Origin: an uncultured Oscillospiraceae bacterium
GTDB taxonomy: Bacteria > Bacillota > Clostridia > Oscillospirales > Oscillospiraceae
Length of the DNA stretch: 64,000 nt
Reading direction: 5' to 3'
Assembly: GCA_934597165.1 (NCBI GenBank)
Contig: CAKTQP010000007.1
Span: 1-64,000 of the forward strand
Shown here: one piece after another, positions 17,255 through 26,309 of the stretch
Position numbering within the stretch: position 1 is the stretch's first letter
How the letters are laid out: each line of letters begins with the position of its first letter
Position numbers and translations under genes: made by a program
The notes under the pieces: generated by a model
Database searches by the model: none
Told to the model about the DNA's origin: nothing
What the model saw: only the letters and a program-made list of their open reading frames with translations

Positions 17255-19057
17255 ATGAACCAGGAAAACATCCGCAACTTTTCTATTATCGCTCACATTG
17301 ACCACGGCAAATCCACCCTGTCCGACCGGCTCATCGAAGCTTGCGGCGCGGTGTCCGCCAGAGAGATGGAGAATCAGATCTTAGACTCCATGGATCTGGA
17401 ACGGGAACGGGGCATCACCATCAAAGCCCGTGCCATCACCCTGCGCTACGAGGCGGACGATGGGGAGACCTACATTCTGAATCTGATCGACACGCCGGGT
17501 CACGTGGACTTCAACTATGAGGTCAGCCGCAGCCTGGCCGCCTGTGAAGGTGCTGTGCTGGTGGTGGACGCCAGCCAGGGCGTGGAAGCGCAGACGCTGG
17601 CCAACACCTATCTGGCCATCGAGCATGACCTGGAAGTGCTGCCGGTCTTGAACAAGATCGACTTGCCCTCTGCCGACCCGATGCGGGTGAAGGAGGAGAT
17701 TGAGAATATCATCGGCCTGCCAGCTATGGACGCGCCGGAGATTTCCGCTAAGGCAGGCATCAACATCCACGCGGTGCTGGAGGACATCATCCAAAACGTG
17801 CCCGCTCCTACCGGGGACGAAAACGCTCCTTTGAAGGCATTGATCTTTGACTCCCAGTACGACTCCTATCGCGGCGTCATCGTCCTGATGCGAGTCATGG
17901 AGGGCAGCATCCGCACCGGTATGGATGTGAAGATGATGGCCAGCGGGGCGGTGTACAAGGTGGTGGAATGTGGGCATATGCTGCCCATCGGTCTGGATCC
18001 TTGTGGGGAGCTACGCGCCGGTGAGGTCGGTTACTTTACCGCCTCCATCAAGAACGTCCGGGACACCAGCGTAGGTGATACCGTCACCAGCGTGGAGAAT
18101 CCGGCAGCAGAACCGCTGCCCGGCTATCGTCCCGCCCAGCCCATGGTCTACTGTGGCATCTACACCGAGGACGGCAGCAAATACCCCGACCTGCGGGACG
18201 CACTGGAAAAGCTCCAGCTCAACGACGCCTCTCTGAGCTTTGAGCCGGAGTCCTCTGTGGCACTGGGGTTCGGGTTCCGTGTGGGCTTCTTGGGGATGCT
18301 TCACATGGAGGTCATCCAGGAGCGTTTGGAGCGAGAATTTGACCTGGATCTGGTCACCACCTTGCCCAGCGTCATCTATGAGGTCATCAAGACCGACGGT
18401 TCCACCGTCTTCGTGGACAACCCCCACAACTATCCCGACCCGGGCAGCATTTCCAAGGCATTGGAGCCTTTTGTGAACGTGTCCATCATCTCGCCCAACG
18501 AGTTCGTAGGCAACATCATGCCTCTTTGCCAGGATCGCCGGGGACAGTTCGTGGATATGCAGTACCTGGACACCCACCTGGTGGAGATCCACTACAAGAT
18601 GCCCTTGAACGAGATCATCTATGACTTCTTCGACACCCTGAAAGCACACACCAAGGGTTACGCTTCCCTGGACTACGAGCTGTCCGACTACCAGGAGAGT
18701 AACCTGGTGAAGGTGGACCTGCTGCTCAACGGCGACCAGGTGGACGCCCTGTCCTTTATTGTCCATAAGGACAAAGCCTATAAGCGAGCCAGAAAGATCT
18801 GCGAAAAGCTCAAGGACAACATCCCCCGCCAGCTCTTCGAGGTGCCCATCCAGGCCGCCATCGGCGGGAAGATCATCGCCCGCGAGACCGTCAAGGCTAT
18901 GCGGAAAGACGTTTTGGCTAAGTGCTACGGCGGCGACATCACCCGTAAGAAAAAGCTGCTGGAGAAGCAGAAAGAAGGCAAAAAGAAGATGCGGAATCTT
19001 GGTACAGTGCAGGTGCCTACCGAAGCTTTCCTGGCTGTCCTCAAGCTGGATGAGTAA
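17255..19057 (+). CDS. lepA: Elongation factor 4 (LepA GTPase)
   Basis: The 600-residue GTPase back-translocates stalled ribosomes and assists translation under stress. G1 is [10 protein letters not shown]2 lies in the RGITIK region, G3 is DTPGHVDF and G4 is NKID. The C-terminal LepA-specific domain ends [19 protein letters not shown] and then VLKLDE. The start at 17255 is fixed by AAAAGGAG and by homology; an in-frame upstream extension to 17132 is repeat sequence. Length is normal for the family. Both ends of the gene are partly duplicated outside it, next to structured repeats. Confidence 0.97.
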   Translation: MNQENIRNFSIIAHIDHGKSTLSDRLIEACGAVSAREMENQILDSMDLERERGITIKARAITLRYEADDGETYILNLIDTPGHVDFNYEVSRSLAACEGAVLVVDASQGVEAQTLANTYLAIEHDLEVLPVLNKIDLPSADPMRVKEEIENIIGLPAMDAPEISAKAGINIHAVLEDIIQNVPAPTGDENAPLKALIFDSQYDSYRGVIVLMRVMEGSIRTGMDVKMMASGAVYKVVECGHMLPIGLDPCGELRAGEVGYFTASIKNVRDTSVGDTVTSVENPAAEPLPGYRPAQPMVYCGIYTEDGSKYPDLRDALEKLQLNDASLSFEPESSVALGFGFRVGFLGMLHMEVIQERLEREFDLDLVTTLPSVIYEVIKTDGSTVFVDNPHNYPDPGSISKALEPFVNVSIISPNEFVGNIMPLCQDRRGQFVDMQYLDTHLVEIHYKMPLNEIIYDFFDTLKAHTKGYASLDYELSDYQESNLVKVDLLLNGDQVDALSFIVHKDKAYKRARKICEKLKDNIPRQLFEVPIQAAIGGKIIARETVKAMRKDVLAKCYGGDITRKKKLLEKQKEGKKKMRNLGTVQVPTEAFLAVLKLDE

Positions 19058-19074
19058 CGTTCTTTTTGCCTTCC

Positions 19075-19190
19075 CGCCGGGAGTCCGGCGTACAAGCGTT
19101 TTGCAAAGCAAAACCTTGGCGCAGGCGGAATTCACTTCCGCCGAGTATGTCCAATCAAAAGGGCTCCCGAAAGTCGTCAGACTTTTGGGA
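19075..19190 (-). repeat. Structured repeat element, copy 3 (inverted)
   Basis: Opposite orientation to copies 1 and 2, so lepA lies between inverted copies. H4 is CGCCGG / CCGGCG (19075-19090). H3 is GTTTTGC / GCAAAAC (19098-19114). H2 is GGCGGAA / TTCCGCC (19124-19142). H1 is TCCCGAAAGTC / GACTTTTGGGA (19165-19190). H1, H3 and H4 differ in sequence from copy 1 yet remain paired. Confidence 0.85.
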
Positions 19191-19194
19191 ATCT

Positions 19195-19275
19195 GGCAAA
19201 AAGAAGATGCGCAACCTGGGTACAGTGCAGATGCCTACCGAAGCTTTCCTGGCTGTCCTCAAGCTGGATGAATAA
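19195..19275 (+). pseudogene. Fragment of the lepA 3' end
   Basis: These 81 bases repeat the last 81 bases of lepA (18977-19057) in frame, with the same stop position. By eye there are five substitutions. Four are synonymous (CGG/CGC, AAT/AAC, CTT/CTG, GAG/GAA) and one is V to M. There is no start codon or ribosome-binding site, so it is not a gene. The synonymous bias suggests it diverged as part of a functional lepA. Confidence 0.85.
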
Positions 19276-19312
19276 CATCAGTTTTTCCCCCAATCAAAAG
19301 AAGGATTTTATC

Positions 19313-19798
19313 ATGGAAAACAAACTTACTTTCCGCTATGCTGAGCGGAAAGATGTCTCGCTCATCCTGCAATTCATCAAGGATTTGGCCGAGTATGAAA
19401 AGATGCTGGACGAAGTGGTCGCGGATGAAGCAACGCTGGAAGAGTGGATTTTTGACCAGAAGAAAGCGGAAGTGCTCTTCGCTATGGAAGAGGGAAAAGA
19501 AGTTGGATTTGCGCTGTTCTTCCACAACTTTTCTACCTTTTTGGGGCGAGCAGGTCTCTATCTAGAAGACCTGTTCGTTCAGCCGGAGCACCGCGGCAAG
19601 GGCTATGGGAAGCAAATCTTGCAGAAGCTGGCGTCTATCGCGGTAGAGCGCAAGTGCGGTCGGCTGGAGTGGTGGTGTCTGGACTGGAACCAGCCCAGCA
19701 TTGACTTCTACCTGTCTTTGGATGCGGAGCCTATGTCTGATTGGACGGTATATCGCATTGCCGGAGATACGTTACAGAATCTCGCCCAAGAAAATTGA
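19313..19798 (+). CDS. GNAT family N-acetyltransferase (diamine acetyltransferase-like)
   Basis: The 161-residue protein has the acetyl-CoA loop VQPEHRGKGYGKQ and the C-terminal motifs EWWCLDWNQPSIDFY and SDWTVYRI, which resemble spermidine/thialysine (SAT2-like) acetyltransferases. The substrate is therefore probably an amine or amino acid, but this is inference. The start at 19313 is preferred over an upstream in-frame ATG at 19268, which lies within the lepA remnant; AAGGA sits 7 bases before it. Confidence 0.88.
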   Translation: MENKLTFRYAERKDVSLILQFIKDLAEYEKMLDEVVADEATLEEWIFDQKKAEVLFAMEEGKEVGFALFFHNFSTFLGRAGLYLEDLFVQPEHRGKGYGKQILQKLASIAVERKCGRLEWWCLDWNQPSIDFYLSLDAEPMSDWTVYRIAGDTLQNLAQEN

Positions 19799-19811
19799 TT
19801 TTTTCGACAAG

Positions 19812-19841
19812 AAACCCCGAACCAAATTGGTTCGGGGTTTT
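19812..19841. terminator. Bidirectional terminator
   Basis: AAACCCCGAACC (19812-19823) pairs with GGTTCGGGGTTT (19829-19840), between convergent genes. Confidence 0.9.
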
Positions 19842-19852
19842 TGCTGTTTTGC

Positions 19853-20329
19853 TTATTCCTCCGGAATCTTGCAGACATCCACCCAGCCCTTGAAGTGGTC
19901 GCAATTTGCTTCCAGCTCAGGGATGGTCAGCTCGATGGCGCTGTTAGAGCTGCCGCAGGCGGGGAAAACGGTCTCAAACCGTTTCAGGCTCTCGTCCAGG
20001 TACACGTCCACGCCCTCGTTGACTGCAAAGGGGCAGACGCCGCCGACAGCGTGGCCGATGAGGGTCTCCGCCTCCTCGTGGGAGAGCATTTTGGCCTTGG
20101 TGTGGAACTGGGCCTTGTATTTGGGATTGGCGATCTTGGCGTCGCCGGCGGCGACGATGAGCACCACATGGTCGTCCACGTGGAAGGAAAGGGTCTTGGC
20201 AATGCGCTGCCCTTTCACGTTCAGTGCCTGGGCAGCCAACTCCACCGTTGCGCTGGACACCTCAAACTCCTGCACCCGGTCTTCCATGTTCCGTTCCCGG
20301 AAATAGGCTCGTACTCGTTCAATAGACAT
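19853..20329 (-). CDS. YbaK/EbsC-type aminoacyl-tRNA deacylase
   Basis: The 158-residue protein belongs to the YbaK/ProX/EbsC editing family, which hydrolyses mischarged Cys- or Ala-tRNA(Pro). Typical stretches are GQRIAKTLSFHVDDHVVLIVAAGDAKI (first part), then TLIGHAVGGVCPFAV and VDVYLDESL. A conserved Lys (AKTLSF) corresponds to the catalytic lysine of the family. The exact substrate is not predictable. It shares the leftward direction with ricT and holB and may be co-transcribed. Confidence 0.88.
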   Translation of the reverse strand: MSIERVRAYFRERNMEDRVQEFEVSSATVELAAQALNVKGQRIAKTLSFHVDDHVVLIVAAGDAKIANPKYKAQFHTKAKMLSHEEAETLIGHAVGGVCPFAVNEGVDVYLDESLKRFETVFPACGSSNSAIELTIPELEANCDHFKGWVDVCKIPEE

Positions 20330-20361
20330 GCAAACTCACATTCTTTCTCTGTGTTTTCCGA

Positions 20362-21645
20362 TTATTTCTCCGTCTTAGGTGCACCACTCTGGCCACTGCT
20401 TTGTCCCTTGGGACGATGATGACGACGACGATGGGAGCGGGATTTGTTCCCGCCCTGTCCGGGATTGCCGCCGGACGGGTTCTGCTTCTGACCCTCCGGC
20501 TTGGCCTGCTGACCGGCGCTGTTTGCGTGGCTGCTGTGCCGACGGCGGGAGTGGCTATTGGATTTCTTTTCGCCAGACTTTGCCTCTCCTGCGGCACCCT
20601 GTTCCGGGTGCGCTGCCGCCGGACGTTCCTTGTTCCTGTTGGCGCCGCCGCGGTTTCTGCGACTGCGGTGGGAAGTGGGATTGGAACCTTCCGGCTTTTT
20701 CTCCTTGGGGCGTTCCTCCACCTCCGGTTTGACAGCAGATGCCGCCTGCTCCTGCGCCCGGAGCAAGCCAAGGGACGGCTCTTTCTTCTCCGGTGCGGGA
20801 ACGGGGAACTCGTATCCCGGCGGGCGCTTGCCCTTGCCGTTGCGGATGATCTCAATATCCTCTTTCCGGTACACCTTGGGGGTGTCCGGGTCGCTGTCCA
20901 GCACCACCTTCACCTGCTCTCGCAGCAGCTGAATCTGATTGACCACGCCCACGCCGTCCGGGGTGTTGACCAGGGATTCCAATTTGGGCGTATCCTTGAG
21001 CAAGTCCTCATAGGCGTCCTGCTCGTATTTCAGGCAGCACATGAGGCGGCCGCAGACGCCGGAGATTTTGGTGGGGTTGAGGGAGATGTTCTGGGTCTTG
21101 GCCATCTTGATGGACACCGGCTGGAAGTCACTCAAAAACTGAGAACAGCAGAAAGGACGTCCGCAGATGCCCAGACCACCCATGATCTTCGCCTCGTCTC
21201 GGACGCCGATCTGCCGCAGCTCGATGCGGGTGCAGAAGATGGACGCCAGGTCCTTGACCAGGTGGCGGAAATCTACTCGGCCGTCTGCGGTGAAGAAGAA
21301 CAAAATCTTGCTGCCGTCGAAGCTGTACTTCACTTCCACCAGCTTCATCTCCAGCTTGTGTTCGGCGATCTTGTCCTGACAAATTTGGAAGGCTTTTTTC
21401 TCCTTCTCCTGGTTGGCCTTCACCTGGGCATAGTCTTCCTCCGTGGCCACGCGGAGCATGGGACGCAGAGCCGCGATCAGCTCCATCTCGTCGATCATGG
21501 TGTTGGCCAGGGCACACTCGCCAAACTCAATGCCCTTGGATGTCTCTATGATCACGTGCTGTCCGGCTTGCACCTGGACGCCGTTGGGGTTAAAGTAATA
21601 TAATTTGCCTCCGTCTTTGAAACGGACGCCGATAATTTCGGTCAT
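20362..21645 (-). CDS. ricT: RicT/YaaT (PSP1 domain) RNA-processing and sporulation factor, with long basic tail
   Basis: The 427-residue protein contains the PSP1 domain (residues 1-260) with the Cys-rich Fe-S motifs GGLGICGRPFCCSQFL and GVCGRLMCCLKYEQ. In B. subtilis RicT joins RicA and RicF in a complex that steers RNase Y processing and affects sporulation and competence. The start at 21645 follows AGGAGG by 6 bases. The C-terminal 150 or so residues are low-complexity and rich in Arg, His, Ser, Gly and Gln (for example SRSHRRRHHRPKGQ), unlike compact RicT, and may bind RNA. It sits 14 bases after holB, as in B. subtilis. Confidence 0.93.
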   Translation of the reverse strand: MTEIIGVRFKDGGKLYYFNPNGVQVQAGQHVIIETSKGIEFGECALANTMIDEMELIAALRPMLRVATEEDYAQVKANQEKEKKAFQICQDKIAEHKLEMKLVEVKYSFDGSKILFFFTADGRVDFRHLVKDLASIFCTRIELRQIGVRDEAKIMGGLGICGRPFCCSQFLSDFQPVSIKMAKTQNISLNPTKISGVCGRLMCCLKYEQDAYEDLLKDTPKLESLVNTPDGVGVVNQIQLLREQVKVVLDSDPDTPKVYRKEDIEIIRNGKGKRPPGYEFPVPAPEKKEPSLGLLRAQEQAASAVKPEVEERPKEKKPEGSNPTSHRSRRNRGGANRNKERPAAAHPEQGAAGEAKSGEKKSNSHSRRRHSSHANSAGQQAKPEGQKQNPSGGNPGQGGNKSRSHRRRHHRPKGQSSGQSGAPKTEK

Positions 21646-21659
21646 CACATACCTCCTGA

Positions 21660-22514
21660 TTATGGGTGATGGTTCTGCGCTCCGCTGCCCATCAAAATCT
21701 GCCAGCTTCGGGCGGCGAACCAACCGGCGCTGTGCCCGACGGACGGGTTAAAGGCGCATTGGTTCCGTGCCTCCTCCGCCAGCTTGGTCAGCGCCACCAG
21801 CTTGGTTCTGGGGATGGTCAGCTTGGGATTGGGATGGATCAACCCCTCCACCAGTCGCTGAGACAGCACCTGATAGCCCTCCTCCAGCTGGTCACGGGTC
21901 ACCTTGTCTGCCACAAATTTTGCCACACACTCCACCAGCGCCAACTCACTGTTGGCACAGAGGGCATTCAACCAGGCTTCTCCCAGACTGGTCTCTGCCT
22001 GCGCTTCCTCTTGGGGTGGGGTCAGGCGAAAATGGACGCAGCGGGAGCGGACAGTCTCCAACAGGGACGCTGGCTGGTCGGTCAGAATGAGAAATGCCGT
22101 ATAGGCCGGGCCGTCCTCCAACAATTTCAACAGGGCGTTCTGGGCGTTGACATTGAGGGGCAAATCCAGGATATACACCTTGCACCGTCCCTCGTTGGGG
22201 CGCACATAGGCGTCCTGTCGGAGCTGACGGGCGGCGTCCACCTTGATTTCCTTGCTCTCCGGCGACAAAAACCGCTGGATAGGGATGACGTCCGGGTGAA
22301 TGCCCTGGGCAACCTTTTGGCAGCTGGGACACTGGCCACAGGGACGGTGCACCGCCTGGGTTTCCTGGCAGACCAGTGCCTGCGCCAAAATCCGTGCCAA
22401 AGTGTGCCGTCCTGACCCTTCTGGGCCGGAGAGGATGCACTGATGGGGAGGTTCCGCCATGGCGGAAAGCTGCTGCTTGAGGGGCGCGTTGCCCTGCAAT
22501 TCTTTCACATTCAT
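21660..22514 (-). CDS. holB: DNA polymerase III delta' subunit
   Basis: The 284-residue clamp-loader subunit has a degenerate P-loop region (LSGPEGSGRHTLA), a zinc-binding cluster CGQCPSC with a further upstream Cys, and the characteristic NAQNALLKLLEDGP and TVRSRCVHF motifs (sensor and SRC). The order decarboxylase-holB-ricT follows the B. subtilis yaaO-tmk-yaaQ-yaaR-holB-yaaT cluster with tmk and yaaQR missing. The C-terminal collar domain is short but present. Confidence 0.93.
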   Translation of the reverse strand: MNVKELQGNAPLKQQLSAMAEPPHQCILSGPEGSGRHTLARILAQALVCQETQAVHRPCGQCPSCQKVAQGIHPDVIPIQRFLSPESKEIKVDAARQLRQDAYVRPNEGRCKVYILDLPLNVNAQNALLKLLEDGPAYTAFLILTDQPASLLETVRSRCVHFRLTPPQEEAQAETSLGEAWLNALCANSELALVECVAKFVADKVTRDQLEEGYQVLSQRLVEGLIHPNPKLTIPRTKLVALTKLAEEARNQCAFNPSVGHSAGWFAARSWQILMGSGAQNHHP

Positions 22515-22551
22515 GCCGTTTCCCTCCTCATCCCTGGCGGCAGGGATATTC

Positions 22552-23862
22552 CTACCGGAGCACAGTTGTTTTCATTTTATTATAGCCCAACTGTTCCAAA
22601 TAAGCTAGTATTTTTTCGTCTATCCGCTCTCCCGGCGCTGCGATGGGGACGCCGGGAGGATAGGGGGCGATCTGTTCCGCTGCGATGCGGCCGATGGCTC
22701 GGGTCATGTCTACCGTCTCTTTTGGGGCGAAAAGTGCCTCTCTGGGCGTGCGGACGGACTGGGGCATAGGTGGGGCGGAGACGGTGGAATGGGGACGTGT
22801 TTTTTCATGAAGGCCCAGAGCGTCCAAGGCTTGTTCCAGTCGTTCCACCTCTTCCACACCGTCGGCGCAGGTCAAGATGAACACCACGTGCTCGCTGTCC
22901 GCCATCTCCGGCCAGATGTTGTGTTCTTGCAGGAACTTTTCCACCTGATAGCCGTTTTCTGTGCAAAGGGTGAAACGCGTCGGGTCTAATTTGGCGTCTG
23001 TTTCCGTCAAAGCGGGGTATCTTTTCCGCAACTGTGCAACCATCTGTGCGGTCTCCTGATAACGCCGCTTTCCCTCTGCCAATAGCCAAGGACGAAGGGC
23101 GTCCAAGGCGGCCATCATGGGGTAGGATGGGGAAGAGGTGGCGAAGATGAGGCTGGCCTGGCGGAGCTGGTCTAGGGTGATACCATTGCCAAAGAGCAAG
23201 GCGGACTGGCCTGGTGCTGGGAGGGTCTTATGGGCGCTGACAGTGACTAGATCTGCTCCGCGATAGGGGTTTTCCTCCAACAAAAACAGGTGGGCACCGT
23301 GGGCGCCGTCCACCAGTAATTTTGCCCCGTGTCGGTGGCAGACCTCGGCCAAGGCAGGGATGTCAGAAAGGACGCCGTAATAGGTGGGGGAGGTGACGCA
23401 GACTGCCTTGCACTCCGGGTGGGCGTTTAGAGCCGCTTCCACGGCTTCCGGTTCCAAAGGGCCAGCGGTTCCCACATCGGACAACCAAGGACGGGTGAGC
23501 CAGACAGGGATTTTGCCCAGCAGTGCCAAACCGGTATGGATGCTGCGGTGGCTGACCCGGTCGATCAAGATGGTGTCGCTGTCGCTGAGCATCAACATGG
23601 TGTGGACGCCCTGGGTGGAACCGCCGGTGAGGAACAGGCAGCTATCTGCCCCCCACGCCTCTGCCCATGCCTGCTCCGCCTGAGCGATGCAGTCCATATC
23701 TTCTCCGTACAGGTTGCCGGTTGGGGGCAGCTCAGTGAAATCCAAACGGGCGTACTCTACCGGCAGACCGGGGATAGGCTTGCCCTTGTGGCCGGGCATG
23801 GCCATCCGCAGGGGATTTTGGGCGGCAAATTGGGTCAGGGCGTCGTAGAGGGGGGTGGACAT
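22552..23862 (-). CDS. Orn/Lys/Arg decarboxylase family protein (YaaO-like)
   Basis: The 436-residue PLP enzyme has the fold-type I lysine motif VSAHKTLPAPGQSALL, an N-terminal MPGHKGKPIPG motif and LLVDGAHGAH for the cofactor-binding Asp. It belongs to the short clade of amino-acid decarboxylases (arginine or lysine, giving agmatine or cadaverine), without the wing domain of the E. coli enzymes. The start at 23862 follows AGGAGG by 7 bases. Position next to holB matches yaaO. Substrate assignment is uncertain. Confidence 0.9.
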   Translation of the reverse strand: MSTPLYDALTQFAAQNPLRMAMPGHKGKPIPGLPVEYARLDFTELPPTGNLYGEDMDCIAQAEQAWAEAWGADSCLFLTGGSTQGVHTMLMLSDSDTILIDRVSHRSIHTGLALLGKIPVWLTRPWLSDVGTAGPLEPEAVEAALNAHPECKAVCVTSPTYYGVLSDIPALAEVCHRHGAKLLVDGAHGAHLFLLEENPYRGADLVTVSAHKTLPAPGQSALLFGNGITLDQLRQASLIFATSSPSYPMMAALDALRPWLLAEGKRRYQETAQMVAQLRKRYPALTETDAKLDPTRFTLCTENGYQVEKFLQEHNIWPEMADSEHVVFILTCADGVEEVERLEQALDALGLHEKTRPHSTVSAPPMPQSVRTPREALFAPKETVDMTRAIGRIAAEQIAPYPPGVPIAAPGERIDEKILAYLEQLGYNKMKTTVLR

Positions 23863-23896
23863 AGGGATTCCTCCTAACGGGGTCATAGATTGGAAA

Positions 23897-23933
23897 AAAG
23901 ACCCGCACGGCCGGAGCCGCTGGCGGGTCTTTT
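23897..23933 (-). terminator. Terminator of the rpmH-rnpA-yidD-yidC-jag run
   Basis: AAAAGACCCGC (23897-23907) pairs with GCGGGTCTTTT (23923-23933) with an inner CGGC/GCCG pair, followed by T on the minus strand. It lies just after jag. Confidence 0.9.
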
Positions 23934-23949
23934 GGATTCCTTTGCGCGA

Positions 23950-24747
23950 TTACGCGTTCTTGTCAAATACCACCACGATCCGGCGGTTGGGTTCGGTGCC
24001 GGTGGAGTAGGTGGAGATGGCAGGGTTGTAGCTCTGGAGCGCTGCATGGATCACATGACGCTCATAGGCGTTCATGGGTTCCAGCATCATGTTCCGGCGG
24101 TACTTGAGAGCCTTGCCAGCGGTCTTCCGTGCCAGGCGCTGGAGGGATTCCTCCCGCTTAGCCCGGTAGTTCTCTGCATCAATGTGGATGCGGATGCGCT
24201 TGGACTGACCCCGGTTGACCGCGTAGTTGGTCAGCTGCTGGATGGCGTCCAGGGTCTCGCCTCGGCGGCCGATGAGAGCGCCCAGGTTCTTGCCCACCAG
24301 TTCTACCTGGTAGATGCCAGCTTCGTTGACCTGCAGCTTGATCTCTGCCGGGACTTCCAGCCGTTCCAACAGACCGGTCAGGAAGGTCTCGATCTTTTCC
24401 TTCCGCTCCGGTTCTGCTTCCATGACCGGGACTTCCGCAGGAGCTTCTGCCGGTTCCGGTTCCACGGCCGGGGCGGGGGTGGGTTCCTCAACAGGCGTCG
24501 GCTCTACAGCCACTTCTGCCGGAGCTTCCGGTTCTGCTGCAGGCTCTTCCACCACGGGAGCCGGTTCGTCAGGTACTTCATAGGTCACGCGGATCTTGGC
24601 CGGACAACTGCCGATGCCAAGAAAACCGGTCTTTGCACGGGTGATGACCTCAATGGAAACGTCGTCATCTTCCAGCCCCAGCTCTTTCAGGGCTTTGTTC
24701 AGGGCGTCCCGTTCGGTCTTCCCCGTCGTTTCGATCCACTTCAACAT
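23950..24747 (-). CDS. jag: Jag/KhpB, KH-R3H RNA-binding protein
   Basis: The 265-residue protein has an N-terminal Jag domain (residues 1-52, MLKWIETTGKTERDAL), a Pro/Glu/Ala-rich linker (about 55-115) and a KH domain (IYQVELVGKNLGALIGRRGE). A C-terminal R3H domain follows (RNMMLEPMNAYERHVIH). KhpB acts with KhpA in binding many RNAs and controlling cell division or elongation. Its position after yidC is conserved in Firmicutes. The acidic linker is reminiscent of the yidC C-terminal tail next door. Confidence 0.95.
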   Translation of the reverse strand: MLKWIETTGKTERDALNKALKELGLEDDDVSIEVITRAKTGFLGIGSCPAKIRVTYEVPDEPAPVVEEPAAEPEAPAEVAVEPTPVEEPTPAPAVEPEPAEAPAEVPVMEAEPERKEKIETFLTGLLERLEVPAEIKLQVNEAGIYQVELVGKNLGALIGRRGETLDAIQQLTNYAVNRGQSKRIRIHIDAENYRAKREESLQRLARKTAGKALKYRRNMMLEPMNAYERHVIHAALQSYNPAISTYSTGTEPNRRIVVVFDKNA

Positions 24748-24828
24748 AAGAAAGTTGTCATTCCTTTCTATCCATCCGCAGGGAGGCAGGTTCCGCTCAT
24801 TGGGGGATCGACTCCCTGTTGTGAACGG

Positions 24829-26223
24829 TTATTCCTCGTCCTCGCCCTTGGCGTCCTGCTGGATCGCTTCAAAGAGCTGGTCTGCGTTGGGCATTTCGGC
24901 CTCCGGCGCAGCTTCCGGTTCTGCCGGTGCTTCTGTGGTCTCCGGAGCAGTTTCTTCAACGGGTGCTGCTTCCACTGCGGGGACTTCTGTGGTCTCCACG
25001 GGTGCGGTCCCTTCCTGTTCCGGGATCACCGGCGCCGTCAGTTCTTCCGCCACGGGTTCTGCCACAGGCTCCTCGGTCACTTTCCCATCGGGGTCGTGAT
25101 AAGGCGTCACGGTGTAGCGGTTGGGATCATAGGCACGGCCGCGGGCGTAGGTACGCATCCCCACCCGGCTCTCCTTGGGAGCGGGCGCCTTCTTGGGCTT
25201 GTCCGCTTTCTTCTTCCCACGGTTCTTTTTCCGTTCCTCTTCCTCCGCCGCACGACGGGCAGCGATCTCTGCCTTGCGCTGACGTTCCTTTTCCTTTTCT
25301 TCCTCCAGCCGCTTCTGGCGAGCCGCTTCCATTTCCGCGTACTTGCCTCGGAGCATGCGGGCGCAGATGAGTTCCTGGACAGCCATGAAGATGGCGTTGA
25401 ATGCCATGTAGACGCACATGCCGGCGGGCATGATGTAGCCGAACCACAGGTACATGAGGGGCATGACGAAGAGCATCATCTTGTTGGTGCGGTCCATCGC
25501 CTCGTTGCCGGAACCCTTCTGGTTTTTGTTAAAGTTGTTGGTCTTCTGGGACAGTCTGGAGTAGCCAACGTTCAGGACGGTGACGATGATGGGGATCAGG
25601 AACAAGCCGATGCTTGCCCAAGACACGCCATTCTCCCAGAACTTGAGCTTGGGGATCTGAGACAGATCCAGACCAAAGAAGTCGAAGTTGATCTTCTCCA
25701 GATTTGCAGCACCGCTGCCTACGGCAGTCTTAACGGCACTGAACACATCTGGATTATCGTACATGAGACCGGCGACCTGCATTTCCTGATAGATCTCAGA
25801 GCCGCTGAGGGTATAGGTGCCCAACTTCTCTACTGCCTTGATGGCAGCGGTGATCTGATCGGTCGTCAGATGCATCATATAGAGCATGGGACGACGGATG
25901 ACATAGTACAGCGCCATCAGGATGGGCAGGGGGAGGAAGGACCAGAGGCAGCCGCTCATGGGGTTGATCCCCTCACGCTGGTACAGGTTCTGCACTTCCT
26001 CGTTGTACTTTGCTCTGTTGTTGCCGTACTGCTTCTGCAGCCGTGCCATCTCCGCCTGCATGGTGTTCATCTGCATCATGCCCTTCTTGCCCTTGTAGGA
26101 CAGGGGGAAGAGGATGACTTTGGTCAGCAGGGTGAACACGATCAGAGCCAGGGCATAGCTGCCGCCGCAGATCTTATACAGCCACAATAGGAAGGTACCG
26201 AATACTTGTAAAATAGCAGTCAT
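24829..26223 (-). CDS. yidC: Membrane protein insertase YidC/OxaA (SpoIIIJ type)
   Basis: The 464-residue insertase has five hydrophobic segments: one near the start (ILQVFGTFLLWLYKICGG), the KVILFPLSYKGKKGM loop, two long segments near 300-345, and MYLWFGYIMPAGMCVYMAF near 260-290. It integrates membrane proteins with or without SecYEG. The start at 26223 is chosen from the onset of the first helix; upstream codons are basic and unrelated. The C terminus, about 110 residues of KKN-rich then Glu/Pro/Ala-rich sequence, is longer than in most YidC proteins and may engage ribosomes or the Jag linker. Confidence 0.93.
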   Translation of the reverse strand: MTAILQVFGTFLLWLYKICGGSYALALIVFTLLTKVILFPLSYKGKKGMMQMNTMQAEMARLQKQYGNNRAKYNEEVQNLYQREGINPMSGCLWSFLPLPILMALYYVIRRPMLYMMHLTTDQITAAIKAVEKLGTYTLSGSEIYQEMQVAGLMYDNPDVFSAVKTAVGSGAANLEKINFDFFGLDLSQIPKLKFWENGVSWASIGLFLIPIIVTVLNVGYSRLSQKTNNFNKNQKGSGNEAMDRTNKMMLFVMPLMYLWFGYIMPAGMCVYMAFNAIFMAVQELICARMLRGKYAEMEAARQKRLEEEKEKERQRKAEIAARRAAEEEERKKNRGKKKADKPKKAPAPKESRVGMRTYARGRAYDPNRYTVTPYHDPDGKVTEEPVAEPVAEELTAPVIPEQEGTAPVETTEVPAVEAAPVEETAPETTEAPAEPEAAPEAEMPNADQLFEAIQQDAKGEDEE

Positions 26224-26309
26224 AGTTTTTCTCGCTCTCCTTGGGCGTAGGTCGTGAATGCGTTCATTCCACCGCACCCTCCGGAAGAGGGGGATGGAAC
26301 CCTTCCGCT

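Larger units (their letters stand above)
16889..17281 (+). repeat. Imperfect tandem duplication (period about 198 bp) of repeat element plus lepA start
   Basis: The unit 16889-17082 recurs at 17087-17281 with roughly ten substitutions, mostly transitions, and one single-base gap, so identity is about 94-95% by eye. Each unit contains one structured repeat, an AAAAGGAG ribosome-binding site and the first nine codons of lepA; those nine codons are identical in both copies. Confidence 0.9.

Noticed and set aside
18011..19135. Minus-strand frame opposite lepA
   Set aside because: A shadow of lepA extending into repeat copy 3.
20401..21603. Plus-strand frame opposite ricT
   Set aside because: An antisense shadow of ricT with no ribosome-binding site.
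23890..26190. Long plus-strand open frame opposite jag and yidC
   Set aside because: It mirrors two certain genes; its sequence is repetitive Gly/Phe/Arg shadow translation with no motif or ribosome-binding site.
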